The position numbers were made by a program, and so were the translations under genes. This document shows positions 56,672 through 64,000 of a stretch of 64,000 nucleotides of DNA, one piece after another (the first letter of the stretch is position 1; each line of letters opens with the position of its first letter). Source of the stretch: a virus; the IMG/VR virus record IMGVR_UViG_3300028388_003908, positions 62,001 to 126,000 of that record; one strand, given 5' to 3'. A model generated the notes under the pieces. The model worked only from the letters and a program-made list of their open reading frames with translations, ran no database searches and was not told the origin of the DNA.

Positions 56672-57385
56672 TCAACCTCTATTGACCGTAGACACCCTCA
56701 TGGTAACCAGAGGCGTACCTCCATCCGAACCGATGAAGAACTCTGGCGCGCCCGCACCCGTTAAACCAAGAGTTTCCCCTGGTCTTAGGATAGAAGGTGA
56801 GAGACCGGGATGGAACGTGATGAATACGATATTCGTCCCAAGATTGGTCACGTTCACGCTCTGAGAGTACATAGGCAAATGCAGATTGACACAGCCTTCC
56901 CCTAGCACATCCGGAATAACCCCGTTCGTCTGTAGATCCGGCGCATTACCCGAGCAGGTAAATGTAGGATTACCTGTGCTAAAGAAATCATAAGGGGGCA
57001 GAGCCGTAATAGGGCCGTAAGGACCCTTTGTCCCGTCTGAGAACACACCTCTTAAAACGATATAGCAAGTTTCGTGATCGCCCGGTATACGAGCAGTATT
57101 CAACACGAAAGGGGTTGAGTAATCGTTAATGTCAAACAGCGCTCGGGTCAGATTCAGATCCGATTGATCAATCTGTCTCTTTAAGATGTGAGCAGAAGAG
57201 GATCTAAAGACCCGACCCACATCTACCGTAAACGCTAAAAGAGGGGCAGTAAAAGCGTCATTTAGATTAGACGCCATGTGGAACTCAATGCTCTTGTAAA
57301 CGCCACAAGAACCATTGGCGATGGTCATATCCACTAAGCCCTTACTACGTCTAACGAGAGACGGGACCAATCGTGATCTAGACAT
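56672..57385 (-). CDS. Virion structural protein, 237 aa
   Basis: Beta-rich with segments LLAFTVDVGRVFRSSS, CYIVLRGVFSDGTKGPYGPI and VFITFHPGLSPSILRPGETL, which suggest an Ig-like or carbohydrate-binding-like fold. N-terminus basic (MSRSRLVPSLVRRSKG). It precedes the three structural paralogues in the same transcription direction. Role unknown. Confidence 0.5.
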   Translation of the reverse strand: MSRSRLVPSLVRRSKGLVDMTIANGSCGVYKSIEFHMASNLNDAFTAPLLAFTVDVGRVFRSSSAHILKRQIDQSDLNLTRALFDINDYSTPFVLNTARIPGDHETCYIVLRGVFSDGTKGPYGPITALPPYDFFSTGNPTFTCSGNAPDLQTNGVIPDVLGEGCVNLHLPMYSQSVNVTNLGTNIVFITFHPGLSPSILRPGETLGLTGAGAPEFFIGSDGGTPLVTMRVSTVNRG

Positions 57386-57387
57386 GA

Positions 57388-57777
57388 TTAACTACCTTTC
57401 TTTTCCTTTGCCACCATAGTCTCATAAGACGTGGTGTCTTTGCCTTTAGATTTAGCAAGGCTCTGTGCCTCTGACCAAGAATCAACGCGCTCGCCATCTA
57501 CATTTGGAGCGAGGCGACCACCAACATTGGTGTCGTTTTTCATCTCGTATTGTCTGTGATCGAGCTTATTGTTCTTAGCCTTCATTTGACGCTTAATGCG
57601 CTCATTCTTGGTCGACCAACCATCGCCTTTAAAAACATGATTGACGCAAGGCTTGAAGATCCTAGGGTTATCTCGACCGCAATCGGGACAAGGTTGCTCC
57701 TTGTCATAGTCTTCCATCGAGACTTTCTTGAGATATTCCTTATCGCAATCAGCGCAATTATAAGAGTAAAAAGGCAT
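57388..57777 (-). CDS. FmdB-type zinc-ribbon protein, 129 aa
   Basis: MPFYSYNCADCDKEYLKK ... QPCPDCGRDNPRIFKP is the FmdB ribbon (Cys8, Cys11, Cys30, Cys33), followed by VFKGDGWSTK and a charged tail. Third such protein in the window. Two bases separate it from the structural gene downstream. Confidence 0.75.
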   Translation of the reverse strand: MPFYSYNCADCDKEYLKKVSMEDYDKEQPCPDCGRDNPRIFKPCVNHVFKGDGWSTKNERIKRQMKAKNNKLDHRQYEMKNDTNVGGRLAPNVDGERVDSWSEAQSLAKSKGKDTTSYETMVAKEKKGS

Positions 57778-57817
57778 CGGTAATCTCCTGCTTAGTATGT
57801 CGTCATACGCAATAATA

Positions 57818-60232
57818 CTAAGCGCGACCTTTGCCGTAACCGATAAATCTCGCTACGTCCGAGACAGCTCCGTGAGCATGAGAAATCTTGTCCTCAACCC
57901 AATCGTCAAGCTCACCTTCAAAATCGACATGATCTAGTAGGAACTCTGCCATCTCACGCATCTCCTCTAGATTCTGTCGTGACATATATGAGCCCTCATG
58001 CCCTCCGGATAAGATTTTTCTGCGCGCTACGCGCTGTACTGCTTTTTTCGTCATTTGGTGACTAACCGCATCATAGAAGATACCCATCGCTTTCCTCCAG
58101 TTTTTTGGCTTGTATCTCTTGAGACTTACAAAGAAAGGTCGATCTGAGGTCCACCGTAGGATAGACTGATTATCTACGACACGATTCTTCCGTTTAAATA
58201 GCTTTGTCTCGTCTAACAATCTTGAGTAGAACTCTATGTCGTCTAGAGCGTGGATGCTGATCAGATCCGTATCAGCCCCTCCCTCTCTAGCATATTCCCT
58301 CTTTAGCTCTATCTCTTTATCCTTCAGATGTTGTGTGTATTGCTCGTCTTTCTTAGAGAAAGGATTTCCAGCCCGTCCTATCTCTATTTCAGCATTGTTC
58401 GCCAGATGTACTTGGGTAGCGTGAACAAGCTCATGCGCCACTATATCTTCAAACTCGTTTAAATAGTTTAGAGGTAGCTCTCCCGAGAACTTAGGTAAGA
58501 CGTTAATGTAGATAGAATGATAATTGTCCCACTTGTAAGAACCCCTACTTCTCATCGCCTTTGGCGTAGTCTGTAGAAGCACAAATAAGAGACCATACTC
58601 CTCGTCCTTAATGACAACCTGACGTGAATTCCTGCTGTAATACGACTCTCTGTTGAGAGATTTAACCGCCTCCTCGTAGTCCTCTCTCACGAGTGCAGGC
58701 ACATATCGTGCGGGGCTTGTCGTCCATCTTTTTAGCTCTTTAAGAACCTCATATTGTAAATCACCAATCGAACCAATTAGCGCCCGAGACCCATTAGGAT
58801 TTGCAAAGATTTCCGCAGGGTCCAAGATGTCTATCTTACTCTTAATCTTATCAAAAAGAGGGTAGCCGAGATCTGCGTCTTTAAGTTGCTTTTCTATCTC
58901 TTGCGAGGATCGCTGAAGACTATTGATTTGGAAAATAACCTCTTCCTCATCGTACTCGCCTCTACGAATACCGATAGGCAGAGTTTCTATCTCGTCAAGA
59001 GAAAATTCTAAGCCGTCTACAGCGTCTTGAGTAAGACCGCCCTTTGCGCTGTCCTCCTCTTCTTTTTGTAAGACGTGTTGAGCTACCAAGCCTTGAGCGA
59101 TCTTGGTTACTCGATCTACAAGACGTTGAGGAGGCTTGATGAGACCTGCATTACGAAGCGCAGATGAATTATTAGCAAACCCGCTATCGTAAGGTATTAC
59201 GCGAGCAGACCCGGATCCGCTGTCATGCACATAACCTAAATCTGCGCGCTCGGCAGGTCTACGACCTACGGATTCCCCTCGATCTAGATTGCGATATTTC
59301 AGATTAGGGGAATCGGGAGATGGACGACCTATGTTTCTCGCGGTGTCTCCGGAAGGTAAAGAACTCGCGCCCGCAGAGGTCTCATCTGCGCGCCCTACAT
59401 CGCTCCCATTTGAAAAAGAGGAAAGCTGATCGGGAGGTGTGACCTGACGATAAAAATCCGCCTTCTTGTCTTTGATCATCTCTTTAGCCTCTTCGTCAAA
59501 GGTAGGTGTATTCACAGGCTTCTGCCCTCGGTGCTTAGCTTCTTCCCTACGCTTCTTGCGAGCGAGCGTAGCGCGCTGTTCTTTAGTCATGTCGTATGCC
59601 TTTTCTCTCGGCATACATTTAAGAGGCTTACTACCATTACCCGTAACCTCTGCCCATTCCTTCTCACTAGAGACAGCGCAGGGACCTACAATATCTCCCG
59701 CCTCGTAAACCTTATCCTCTTTGTCCTCTCTCTTGACCGTATGCTTTATAGGCGTAATCGCTACCCAATCACCCCATGTTGCGCGCTCGTCTGGCTTACC
59801 TCCCCCATGTCCCGCGAACCAAGTATCTAGACCACCCATACCGGTGTTCTTCATCTTCTTGTCATCTCGGGCTATCAAGTACCTGTCCGTCAGTCTCTCC
59901 CCTGCGCTCTTGTAGCAATTCTTGTAAGGTCTACATGACGCCTTCTCAGAAAAGCCCATCTCGTCACAGGTCTTGGATTCACAATGCTCCTTATCCCATT
60001 TACGAGGTGTCTTGTACTCAGAGCTTTCCTTCTTCCACTTACCGCCTAGACGCTTGTATTGAGCGAGCGCCCAACCGTTCGCGTATGCAGACGGGAAAGT
60101 TCTAAAGCCTTTACCATCATTAACCGGATTTACGGATTCCCCGTTAGCGGTGACGGGCTTATTTGATTCCCCTCTAGCTAGATCTAGGATCTTATCCCAT
60201 AGCTTTGGGTCTGTAGGCACGTTCTTAGACAT
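57818..60232 (-). CDS. Multidomain virion protein with DUF5872-like region and zincin protease domain
   Basis: 804 aa. N-terminal DUF5872-like region (YANGWALAQYKRLGGKWKK, about 49-67; CESKTCDEMGFSEKASC, and a GPC ... CMPREKAYDMTKEQR segment). Residues about 230-390 are low complexity. The metalloprotease site is HELVH (near residue 597) in EDIVAHELVHATQVH. The last 70 residues (LEEMREMAEFLLDHVDFEGE, WVEDKISHAHGAVSDVARF) are a helical module seen at the C-termini of other head-associated proteins. Proposed packaged or assembly protease; the substrate is unknown. Confidence 0.55.
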   Translation of the reverse strand: MSKNVPTDPKLWDKILDLARGESNKPVTANGESVNPVNDGKGFRTFPSAYANGWALAQYKRLGGKWKKESSEYKTPRKWDKEHCESKTCDEMGFSEKASCRPYKNCYKSAGERLTDRYLIARDDKKMKNTGMGGLDTWFAGHGGGKPDERATWGDWVAITPIKHTVKREDKEDKVYEAGDIVGPCAVSSEKEWAEVTGNGSKPLKCMPREKAYDMTKEQRATLARKKRREEAKHRGQKPVNTPTFDEEAKEMIKDKKADFYRQVTPPDQLSSFSNGSDVGRADETSAGASSLPSGDTARNIGRPSPDSPNLKYRNLDRGESVGRRPAERADLGYVHDSGSGSARVIPYDSGFANNSSALRNAGLIKPPQRLVDRVTKIAQGLVAQHVLQKEEEDSAKGGLTQDAVDGLEFSLDEIETLPIGIRRGEYDEEEVIFQINSLQRSSQEIEKQLKDADLGYPLFDKIKSKIDILDPAEIFANPNGSRALIGSIGDLQYEVLKELKRWTTSPARYVPALVREDYEEAVKSLNRESYYSRNSRQVVIKDEEYGLLFVLLQTTPKAMRSRGSYKWDNYHSIYINVLPKFSGELPLNYLNEFEDIVAHELVHATQVHLANNAEIEIGRAGNPFSKKDEQYTQHLKDKEIELKREYAREGGADTDLISIHALDDIEFYSRLLDETKLFKRKNRVVDNQSILRWTSDRPFFVSLKRYKPKNWRKAMGIFYDAVSHQMTKKAVQRVARRKILSGGHEGSYMSRQNLEEMREMAEFLLDHVDFEGELDDWVEDKISHAHGAVSDVARFIGYGKGRA

Positions 60233-60309
60233 GACATATAACCTTTCATCTTATCCTAGAACGCTTGATAGATGTTTTATCTTAAAGAGCAGAAAAAAGG
60301 AGAGTAAAT

Positions 60310-60756
60310 ATGCTGAGATACGCAGGCAGAAAATTTAACGGAGGTGTCGAGTTCTACGATCTAGACGAGGACAAGAACCCCGCTCTCATGGGGGATCGTA
60401 TGTACCCTCAATGGTCTTCCTTTCAGTGGAAGCCCATGCTCATTAAGTACCAAGGAAATCACCCTTACGTCCATCCTAAAATGCTCGTCTCGGATATTTC
60501 AGTGAGATGGAGATATGTCCTGCAATTTAACGAGAACCAGCTAAAGAGAGATCGTGCTACCATCTCTGAGCTAGAGGATCTCCTATACTCGGACCCTACA
60601 AACAGAGCATATAAAAAGCGCATGGAAGAAGCGCAGAGATCCAAGAATATCCTAGAGACGGAGATTTCAGATATCCATCAAAAGCTCTCGCGCTTGAGAG
60701 TAGAGCCTTTTATATCTCCTCGCACCGGCGTGACCGGCTTTAAGGTGATCTTCTAA
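60310..60756 (+). CDS. Hypothetical protein with C-terminal coiled coil, 148 aa
   Basis: MLRYAGRKFNGGVEFYDLDE start, then a tryptophan-rich middle and a long coiled coil (about 77-130, LKRDRATISELEDLLYSD). SD AAAGGAG. Convergent 4-nt overlap with the downstream gene. Unknown. Confidence 0.5.
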   Translation: MLRYAGRKFNGGVEFYDLDEDKNPALMGDRMYPQWSSFQWKPMLIKYQGNHPYVHPKMLVSDISVRWRYVLQFNENQLKRDRATISELEDLLYSDPTNRAYKKRMEEAQRSKNILETEISDIHQKLSRLRVEPFISPRTGVTGFKVIF

Positions 60757-61295
60757 GATTCTTTTTCCTCTTCTTGATCACTCTCACCCTTTGAGAGCTT
60801 ATCCTTGAGACCGTAGACGAACTTACCGCCATCAACGATTTGCTTTCTCAGAACCTTGCCCTCTAGAGACGCTATACGATTGATCGCTTCAACGTGTCGC
60901 ATCTCACAGGTGCCCGCTTTTAGCTGTTTATCGAGTCCTGCGATCTTCTTGAGTAGTAGAAGCATAGAAGCACCGATGAGCGCAAAAGGCGTATAGGGCA
61001 CCTCCGCCACCGGAGGGAGCGGTAGAGGAGCTTTTATCTCTTGTCTCGTTAGACGTACTACAGGCGCCTCTAAACCGCCCGTAAATCGCTCTAAATGATC
61101 TAAGGAGAGCAGAGACACACCCTCGATCTTAATTCTATTAGGTGAAGATTTGACAGGTACAGCAGAGATCGAGAGAGAGAGAGTACCGCCTGCTTTGAGC
61201 GTACAATCAGACAGATGATAGATTGAACCATCCTCTAACATGACAAGACCACCCTTCAACAAGGTTGCTCTAACGCCTTCTCCGATTACACACAT
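60753..61295 (-). CDS. Hypothetical protein with one membrane segment, 180 aa
   Basis: N-terminal beta domain (LKGGLVMLEDGSIYHLSDC), a hydrophobic segment near 100-117 (YTPFALIGASMLLLLKKIAG) and a helical, acidic end (VEAINRIASLEGKVLRKQIV). It lies after the capsid terminator, so it needs its own promoter or readthrough. Weak SD. No family recognised. Confidence 0.45.
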   Translation of the reverse strand: MCVIGEGVRATLLKGGLVMLEDGSIYHLSDCTLKAGGTLSLSISAVPVKSSPNRIKIEGVSLLSLDHLERFTGGLEAPVVRLTRQEIKAPLPLPPVAEVPYTPFALIGASMLLLLKKIAGLDKQLKAGTCEMRHVEAINRIASLEGKVLRKQIVDGGKFVYGLKDKLSKGESDQEEEKES

Positions 61296-61340
61296 AAGCG
61301 ATATCCGATCTCTCTAAAAAAATAAAAACCGGATAAAAAC

Positions 61341-61382
61341 AAAAAAAGACCCTCATCCCCCCGAAGAAGATGAGGATCTTTT
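61341..61382 (-). terminator. Intrinsic terminator downstream of the major capsid gene
   Basis: 14-bp stem (61344-61357 with 61369-61382). On the minus-strand RNA the one mismatch becomes a U-G wobble, and the 3' arm is followed by a run of U (positions 61347-61341), so it should terminate capsid transcripts. Confidence 0.85.
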
Positions 61383-61419
61383 GATCCTCTTACGCCTTAG
61401 AAGGCGTGATCACAAGCTA

Positions 61420-62298
61420 TTAGCGAGTGACGCTGAGACGAGCAAGACCGCGAGGGTTGTACGCGCCAATACCGAGGTTCTCAAACACAGAGAAGCCGAT
61501 AGTACGAGCCTTAGGGTCGTCCGCAGAGAGGACGGTAAGCTCGGTACGAACGGGGATACGACCAAACATCTCAGGCTCACAGCAGACATACACGGTGCCC
61601 GCAGGAACAAGACGGCTGGTGATAACCTGTGCGCCCCAAAGAGTAGCCTGAAGACCAGTCTTGAGAAGGGCTGCTTGGCTCTCAATGTCGAGAATGTCAC
61701 GACCAAACTTACGGATGTCAGCGTAGTCACGAGCGTTCATGAACACGCGAGCAACGCGAAGGTCATGGCTCTCAACGAGGCTGTATGCGTCAGCAAGCAC
61801 AGAGCCGTTAAGAGGCGCGATCACCTGAATGTCAGAGTTGGTCTGACCAGGTACGCTATCAAAGCCCTGCGTTGCCACAGCGTTAAGGATAGCGAACACG
61901 CGCTCGTCCTCGGCAGCCTGAATCTGGCTACGAGCGAGATCCTGAGCGCGCTCGATGAGATCGAAGCGTCTCTCCTTGATCTGTGTCAAGGGGATCTCAG
62001 GGTTTGATGCGATCTCAAAGAGAGGGAAGATCACACGGCGGGGCTTGGTGATGCTGAGGATGTTCTGTCCCTCTTCACCAACCACAAACGCGGTTACGTC
62101 AGGGTCCTTGTCGTAGATAGGAAGCGCGCCATCGGGCAACTGCTCTACGAGGAAGGTCTTACGACCCACAGAGGTATAGTCTCTGCGGAGGCGTAGGGGT
62201 TGTGTCATTGAGGCAGCCAACTTCGCACGACCCGCAGGGGTCTTGATGTAGTCGGCAATAATCTTGCTCTTTACGCTATTATCAACATTGTTGCTCAT
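61420..62298 (-). CDS. Major capsid protein, HK97-fold type
   Basis: 292 aa. Adjacent to an acidic scaffold-like gene upstream, followed by a strong terminator, and with sequence blocks reading like the major capsid of a large-phage lineage: TQPLRLRRDYTSVGRKTFL (32-50), GALPIYDKDPDVTAFVVGEE, SITKPRRVIFPLFEIASNPE, IERAQDLARSQIQAAEDERV, and near the C-terminus WGAQVITSRLVPAGTVYVC and ARTIGFSVFENLGIGAYNP. Forms the icosahedral shell. SD AAAGGA, 18 nt after the preceding gene. Confidence 0.8.
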   Translation of the reverse strand: MSNNVDNSVKSKIIADYIKTPAGRAKLAASMTQPLRLRRDYTSVGRKTFLVEQLPDGALPIYDKDPDVTAFVVGEEGQNILSITKPRRVIFPLFEIASNPEIPLTQIKERRFDLIERAQDLARSQIQAAEDERVFAILNAVATQGFDSVPGQTNSDIQVIAPLNGSVLADAYSLVESHDLRVARVFMNARDYADIRKFGRDILDIESQAALLKTGLQATLWGAQVITSRLVPAGTVYVCCEPEMFGRIPVRTELTVLSADDPKARTIGFSVFENLGIGAYNPRGLARLSVTR

Positions 62299-62315
62299 CT
62301 TAATATCCTTTCCGA

Positions 62316-62948
62316 TCAGATGCGCTGGTCGTAAACAAGCTCATCAGAAGATGAGTCAGGAGTGATCTTAAGGATACCGATAACGGTCACCTCATTCGCG
62401 CCACCGATATTGTGAGCAACATCATGTAGATTGGCTGCGTCACCGAGGGCTGCCTGAGTAAGGAAACCGTTAACAGAGGCTGCGAGAGTCTGACCAACGG
62501 AAAACGCGAGAGCGTTGCCATTATTACCAAGATCCTTAGTCTCGTAAAGGCTGTTGCCGTAGGTACCCTGCGCTGAGACGTAGGGGCCACGGTTTGAAGC
62601 AACGCCAGGGGTGTTCTCGAAAGCGTTACCGCTCGCGTTGTTAATGAACACACCAAGAACGCGCTCGCCAGTTGCCTGAGCGGCCGTGTGATCGCTAGGA
62701 CCACCGTGATAGTTAGCGCCCTCGTCAGGACGTGCAAAAGCGACAGAACCGCTGAGCACACCGAGTACGTTTGTAAGAAGACCAGACGCCTCGGTAGTGA
62801 AACCGGTTGCGTCAAAATCAACAGGATTTCTCTGAGTGAAAGCGTCAGCGGTAAGCTGTCCGAGGGTGTTGCGAACACCAACGTGCAGAATACGAAGCGC
62901 TGAGCTTGACTCTGAGAAACCACCACTAGCTTGTCCAAGTAGAGCCAT
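62316..62948 (-). CDS. Capsid-associated structural protein, 210 aa
   Basis: Gly/Ala/Ser/Asn-rich beta-type protein (SSALRILHVGVRNTLGQ, YVSAQGTYGNSLYETKDLG). It sits directly upstream of the major capsid gene with only 17 nt between. A head decoration or capsid-stabilising protein is suggested by position. SD AGGAG. Confidence 0.6.
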   Translation of the reverse strand: MALLGQASGGFSESSSALRILHVGVRNTLGQLTADAFTQRNPVDFDATGFTTEASGLLTNVLGVLSGSVAFARPDEGANYHGGPSDHTAAQATGERVLGVFINNASGNAFENTPGVASNRGPYVSAQGTYGNSLYETKDLGNNGNALAFSVGQTLAASVNGFLTQAALGDAANLHDVAHNIGGANEVTVIGILKITPDSSSDELVYDQRI

Positions 62949-63047
62949 AGTAATCTCCTATGTTGCTCATACTCCCTGTTTTCAAGGAAGTAGGGTTTTG
63001 TTAAAAGGGAAGTTGTGTAAAGCGCCCCTCTCCATCAAAGGGCTCTG

Positions 63048-63066
63048 TATATAGCGAGGCTATATA
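63048..63066. repeat. Tight inverted repeat in the scaffold-capsid gap
   Basis: TATATAGC (63048-63055) and GCTATATA (63059-63066) are inverted around GAG, in the 140-nt gap between scaffold-like and capsid-associated genes. Could be an RNA-processing hairpin or operator. A second imperfect hairpin (about 62970-62992) lies nearby. Confidence 0.45.
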
Positions 63067-63088
63067 AACGAATCACAAGGATTCCTTA

Positions 63089-64000
63089 TTAGCCGAAGTA
63101 TCTGCTAACGTCAGGTGCGGTCTCCCACAGCTTGCTGAGATCGTCTGCACCGCTTGAAGCCTCACGGCTGATGTTGCCGAGGGTCTTCACAGCAGGCTGA
63201 CGACTAGCGAGACGAGGACGTGCGTGAGCCTTCTTAGAAGCGGTAGGCTCCTCCTCGCTCATCTGAATCTCCTCAGACTCTTCCTCCTCAGTCTCTTCCT
63301 CCTCAGTCTCTTCCTCCTCAGTCTCTTCCTCAGAAGCCTCAAAGATACGAGCGAGCTTAGGATCAACAGACGCCTCCTCGGTTGCGTCTAGACCCATGGT
63401 GTCCTCTGAAGTCTCCTCCTCTGAAGCCTCCTCCTCTGAAGCCTCCTCCTCTGAAGCGCTATGATAGAAGTTAGCCTTCTTGCTATCCATGTCAGCTAGG
63501 ATAGAAGCGAGTACGCCCTCCTCTGCGCTCTCCTCGTCTGCTTCCTCCTCCTCTGAAAGGATCTCAGCGAGTACGCTGGCGAGACGGTTTATACCACGGC
63601 TCTCGCTACGGGGACGCCAAGAAGCCTGCTTAGGCTGCTCAACGCTCTCCTCCATCAACTCCTCTTCATCGTCAGAGTATCCGGTAGCCTTTGCCACAGC
63701 GTCATCAGCGAGCTTGCGAACCTGTGAAGCAAGACGAGCGTTAGCGAGCTTTAAGGTATCAACCTGCTCTTGAAGCATCTCAGCTAGACGGTCGGTGTGT
63801 CTGCGAGACGCCATGTGATGAGTTCCCATGTAGCCAGACTCATGCTCATCTGCCATGTGATAATCAGACTCATGCTCGTCTGCCATGTGATAATCAGACT
63901 CATGCTCGTCTGCCATGAGATCAAGATCATCAATGATCTCGTCATCATCAGCGTACATATCAGCGTTCACGTTACCAGGGCCGCGATCTGTGACGTGATA
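63089..64000 (-). CDS. Acidic scaffold-like prohead protein, 5'-truncated by window edge
   Basis: The frame is open to base 64000, so the start lies outside; a GTG at 63970 is only an internal option. Near the visible N-terminus comes DDDEIIDDLDLMADEHESDY and two more ADEHESDY-type repeats, then a basic coiled coil (RLAEMLQEQVDTLKLANARL), then long Glu-rich tandem runs (EEETEEEETEEEE), and a C-terminus SKLWETAPDVSRYFG. Position upstream of the capsid genes and acidic, coiled-coil character fit a scaffold or prohead core. Its acidic motif resembles the C-terminus of the C39-like peptidase at 5665. Confidence 0.65.
   Translation of the reverse strand, partial: YHVTDRGPGNVNADMYADDDEIIDDLDLMADEHESDYHMADEHESDYHMADEHESGYMGTHHMASRRHTDRLAEMLQEQVDTLKLANARLASQVRKLADDAVAKATGYSDDEEELMEESVEQPKQASWRPRSESRGINRLASVLAEILSEEEEADEESAEEGVLASILADMDSKKANFYHSASEEEASEEEASEEETSEDTMGLDATEEASVDPKLARIFEASEEETEEEETEEEETEEEESEEIQMSEEEPTASKKAHARPRLASRQPAVKTLGNISREASSGADDLSKLWETAPDVSRYFG

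Noticed and set aside
63250-63480. Short direct repeats (CCTCCTCAGTCTCTTCCTCCTCAG-like) as a regulatory array
   Set aside because: They are codon repeats of the Glu-rich region of the scaffold-like gene.
1-64000. tRNA genes or an integration site
   Set aside because: No cloverleaf-like segment, CCA-type end or integrase gene was noticed; a covariance-model scan was not possible here.

Overview
This window looks like the interior of a large, contractile-tailed (myovirus-type) bacteriophage genome. The evidence is a tail sheath protein, an HK97-fold-like major capsid protein beside an acidic scaffold-like protein, a beta-helical baseplate spike, a family A DNA polymerase, a DnaB-type helicase with a loader, a phage-type sigma factor, thymidine kinase, PhoH, and a dense run of small unknown genes with ATGA/TAATG overlaps. 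The host should be Gram-negative: there is a spanin-like pair (inner-membrane coiled coil plus lipoprotein) and a protein that joins an inner-membrane anchor to a C-terminal beta-barrel-like domain. I saw no rRNA, tRNA, CRISPR array, integrase or insertion sequence. Terminase and portal genes are not in the window, and genes run off both ends.

Layout. 1-2 kb: 3' part of a baseplate spike, a bidirectional terminator, and a coupled lytic-enzyme microcassette. 2-8 kb: primase zinc-finger protein, PhoH, an acidic virion-like protein, a C39-like cysteine peptidase, a GIY-YIG-like protein and a histone-like protein. 8-22 kb: mostly minus-strand virion, neck and lysis-type genes (membrane metalloprotease, ParB-like, Ntn hydrolase, membrane proteins, spanins, a Dps-like fusion). 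22-31 kb: SNF2 helicase, small zinc proteins, thymidine kinase, sigma factor, a second lytic transglycosylase and the TOPRIM half of primase. 30.7-37.4 kb: an apparent DNA-modification island (2OG-oxygenase-like protein, NPPY methyltransferase, three tandem SPPY methyltransferase paralogues). 37.4-42.3 kb: replisome (helicase, loader, polymerase). 42.4-53.9 kb: giant tail sheath, neck/tail proteins, small coiled-coil-tagged proteins and two mobile-nuclease-like genes. 54-64 kb: three tandem structural paralogues, a packaged-protease candidate, major capsid protein and scaffold-like protein.

How they work together. Replication is supplied by a split primase (zinc finger at 2.2 kb, TOPRIM at 30 kb), helicase, loader, polymerase, SNF2 remodeller and thymidine kinase. 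Capsid assembly appears to use sequence tags shared between separated loci: the major capsid protein and an acidic protein share residues 31-50, and the scaffold-like protein shares an acidic motif with the C-terminus of the C39-like peptidase. Lysis could use two SLT-fold enzymes, a small two-TM protein (holin candidate) and the spanin pair.

The features I find most unusual are these. Many genes have leader hairpins that bury the Shine-Dalgarno sequence or the start codon (best case an 18-bp perfect stem at 53171-53215). Several ORFs continue after a stop or in a shifted frame. One divergent gene pair has interlocked start codons. All functional names come from motif recognition by eye; no database search was run.
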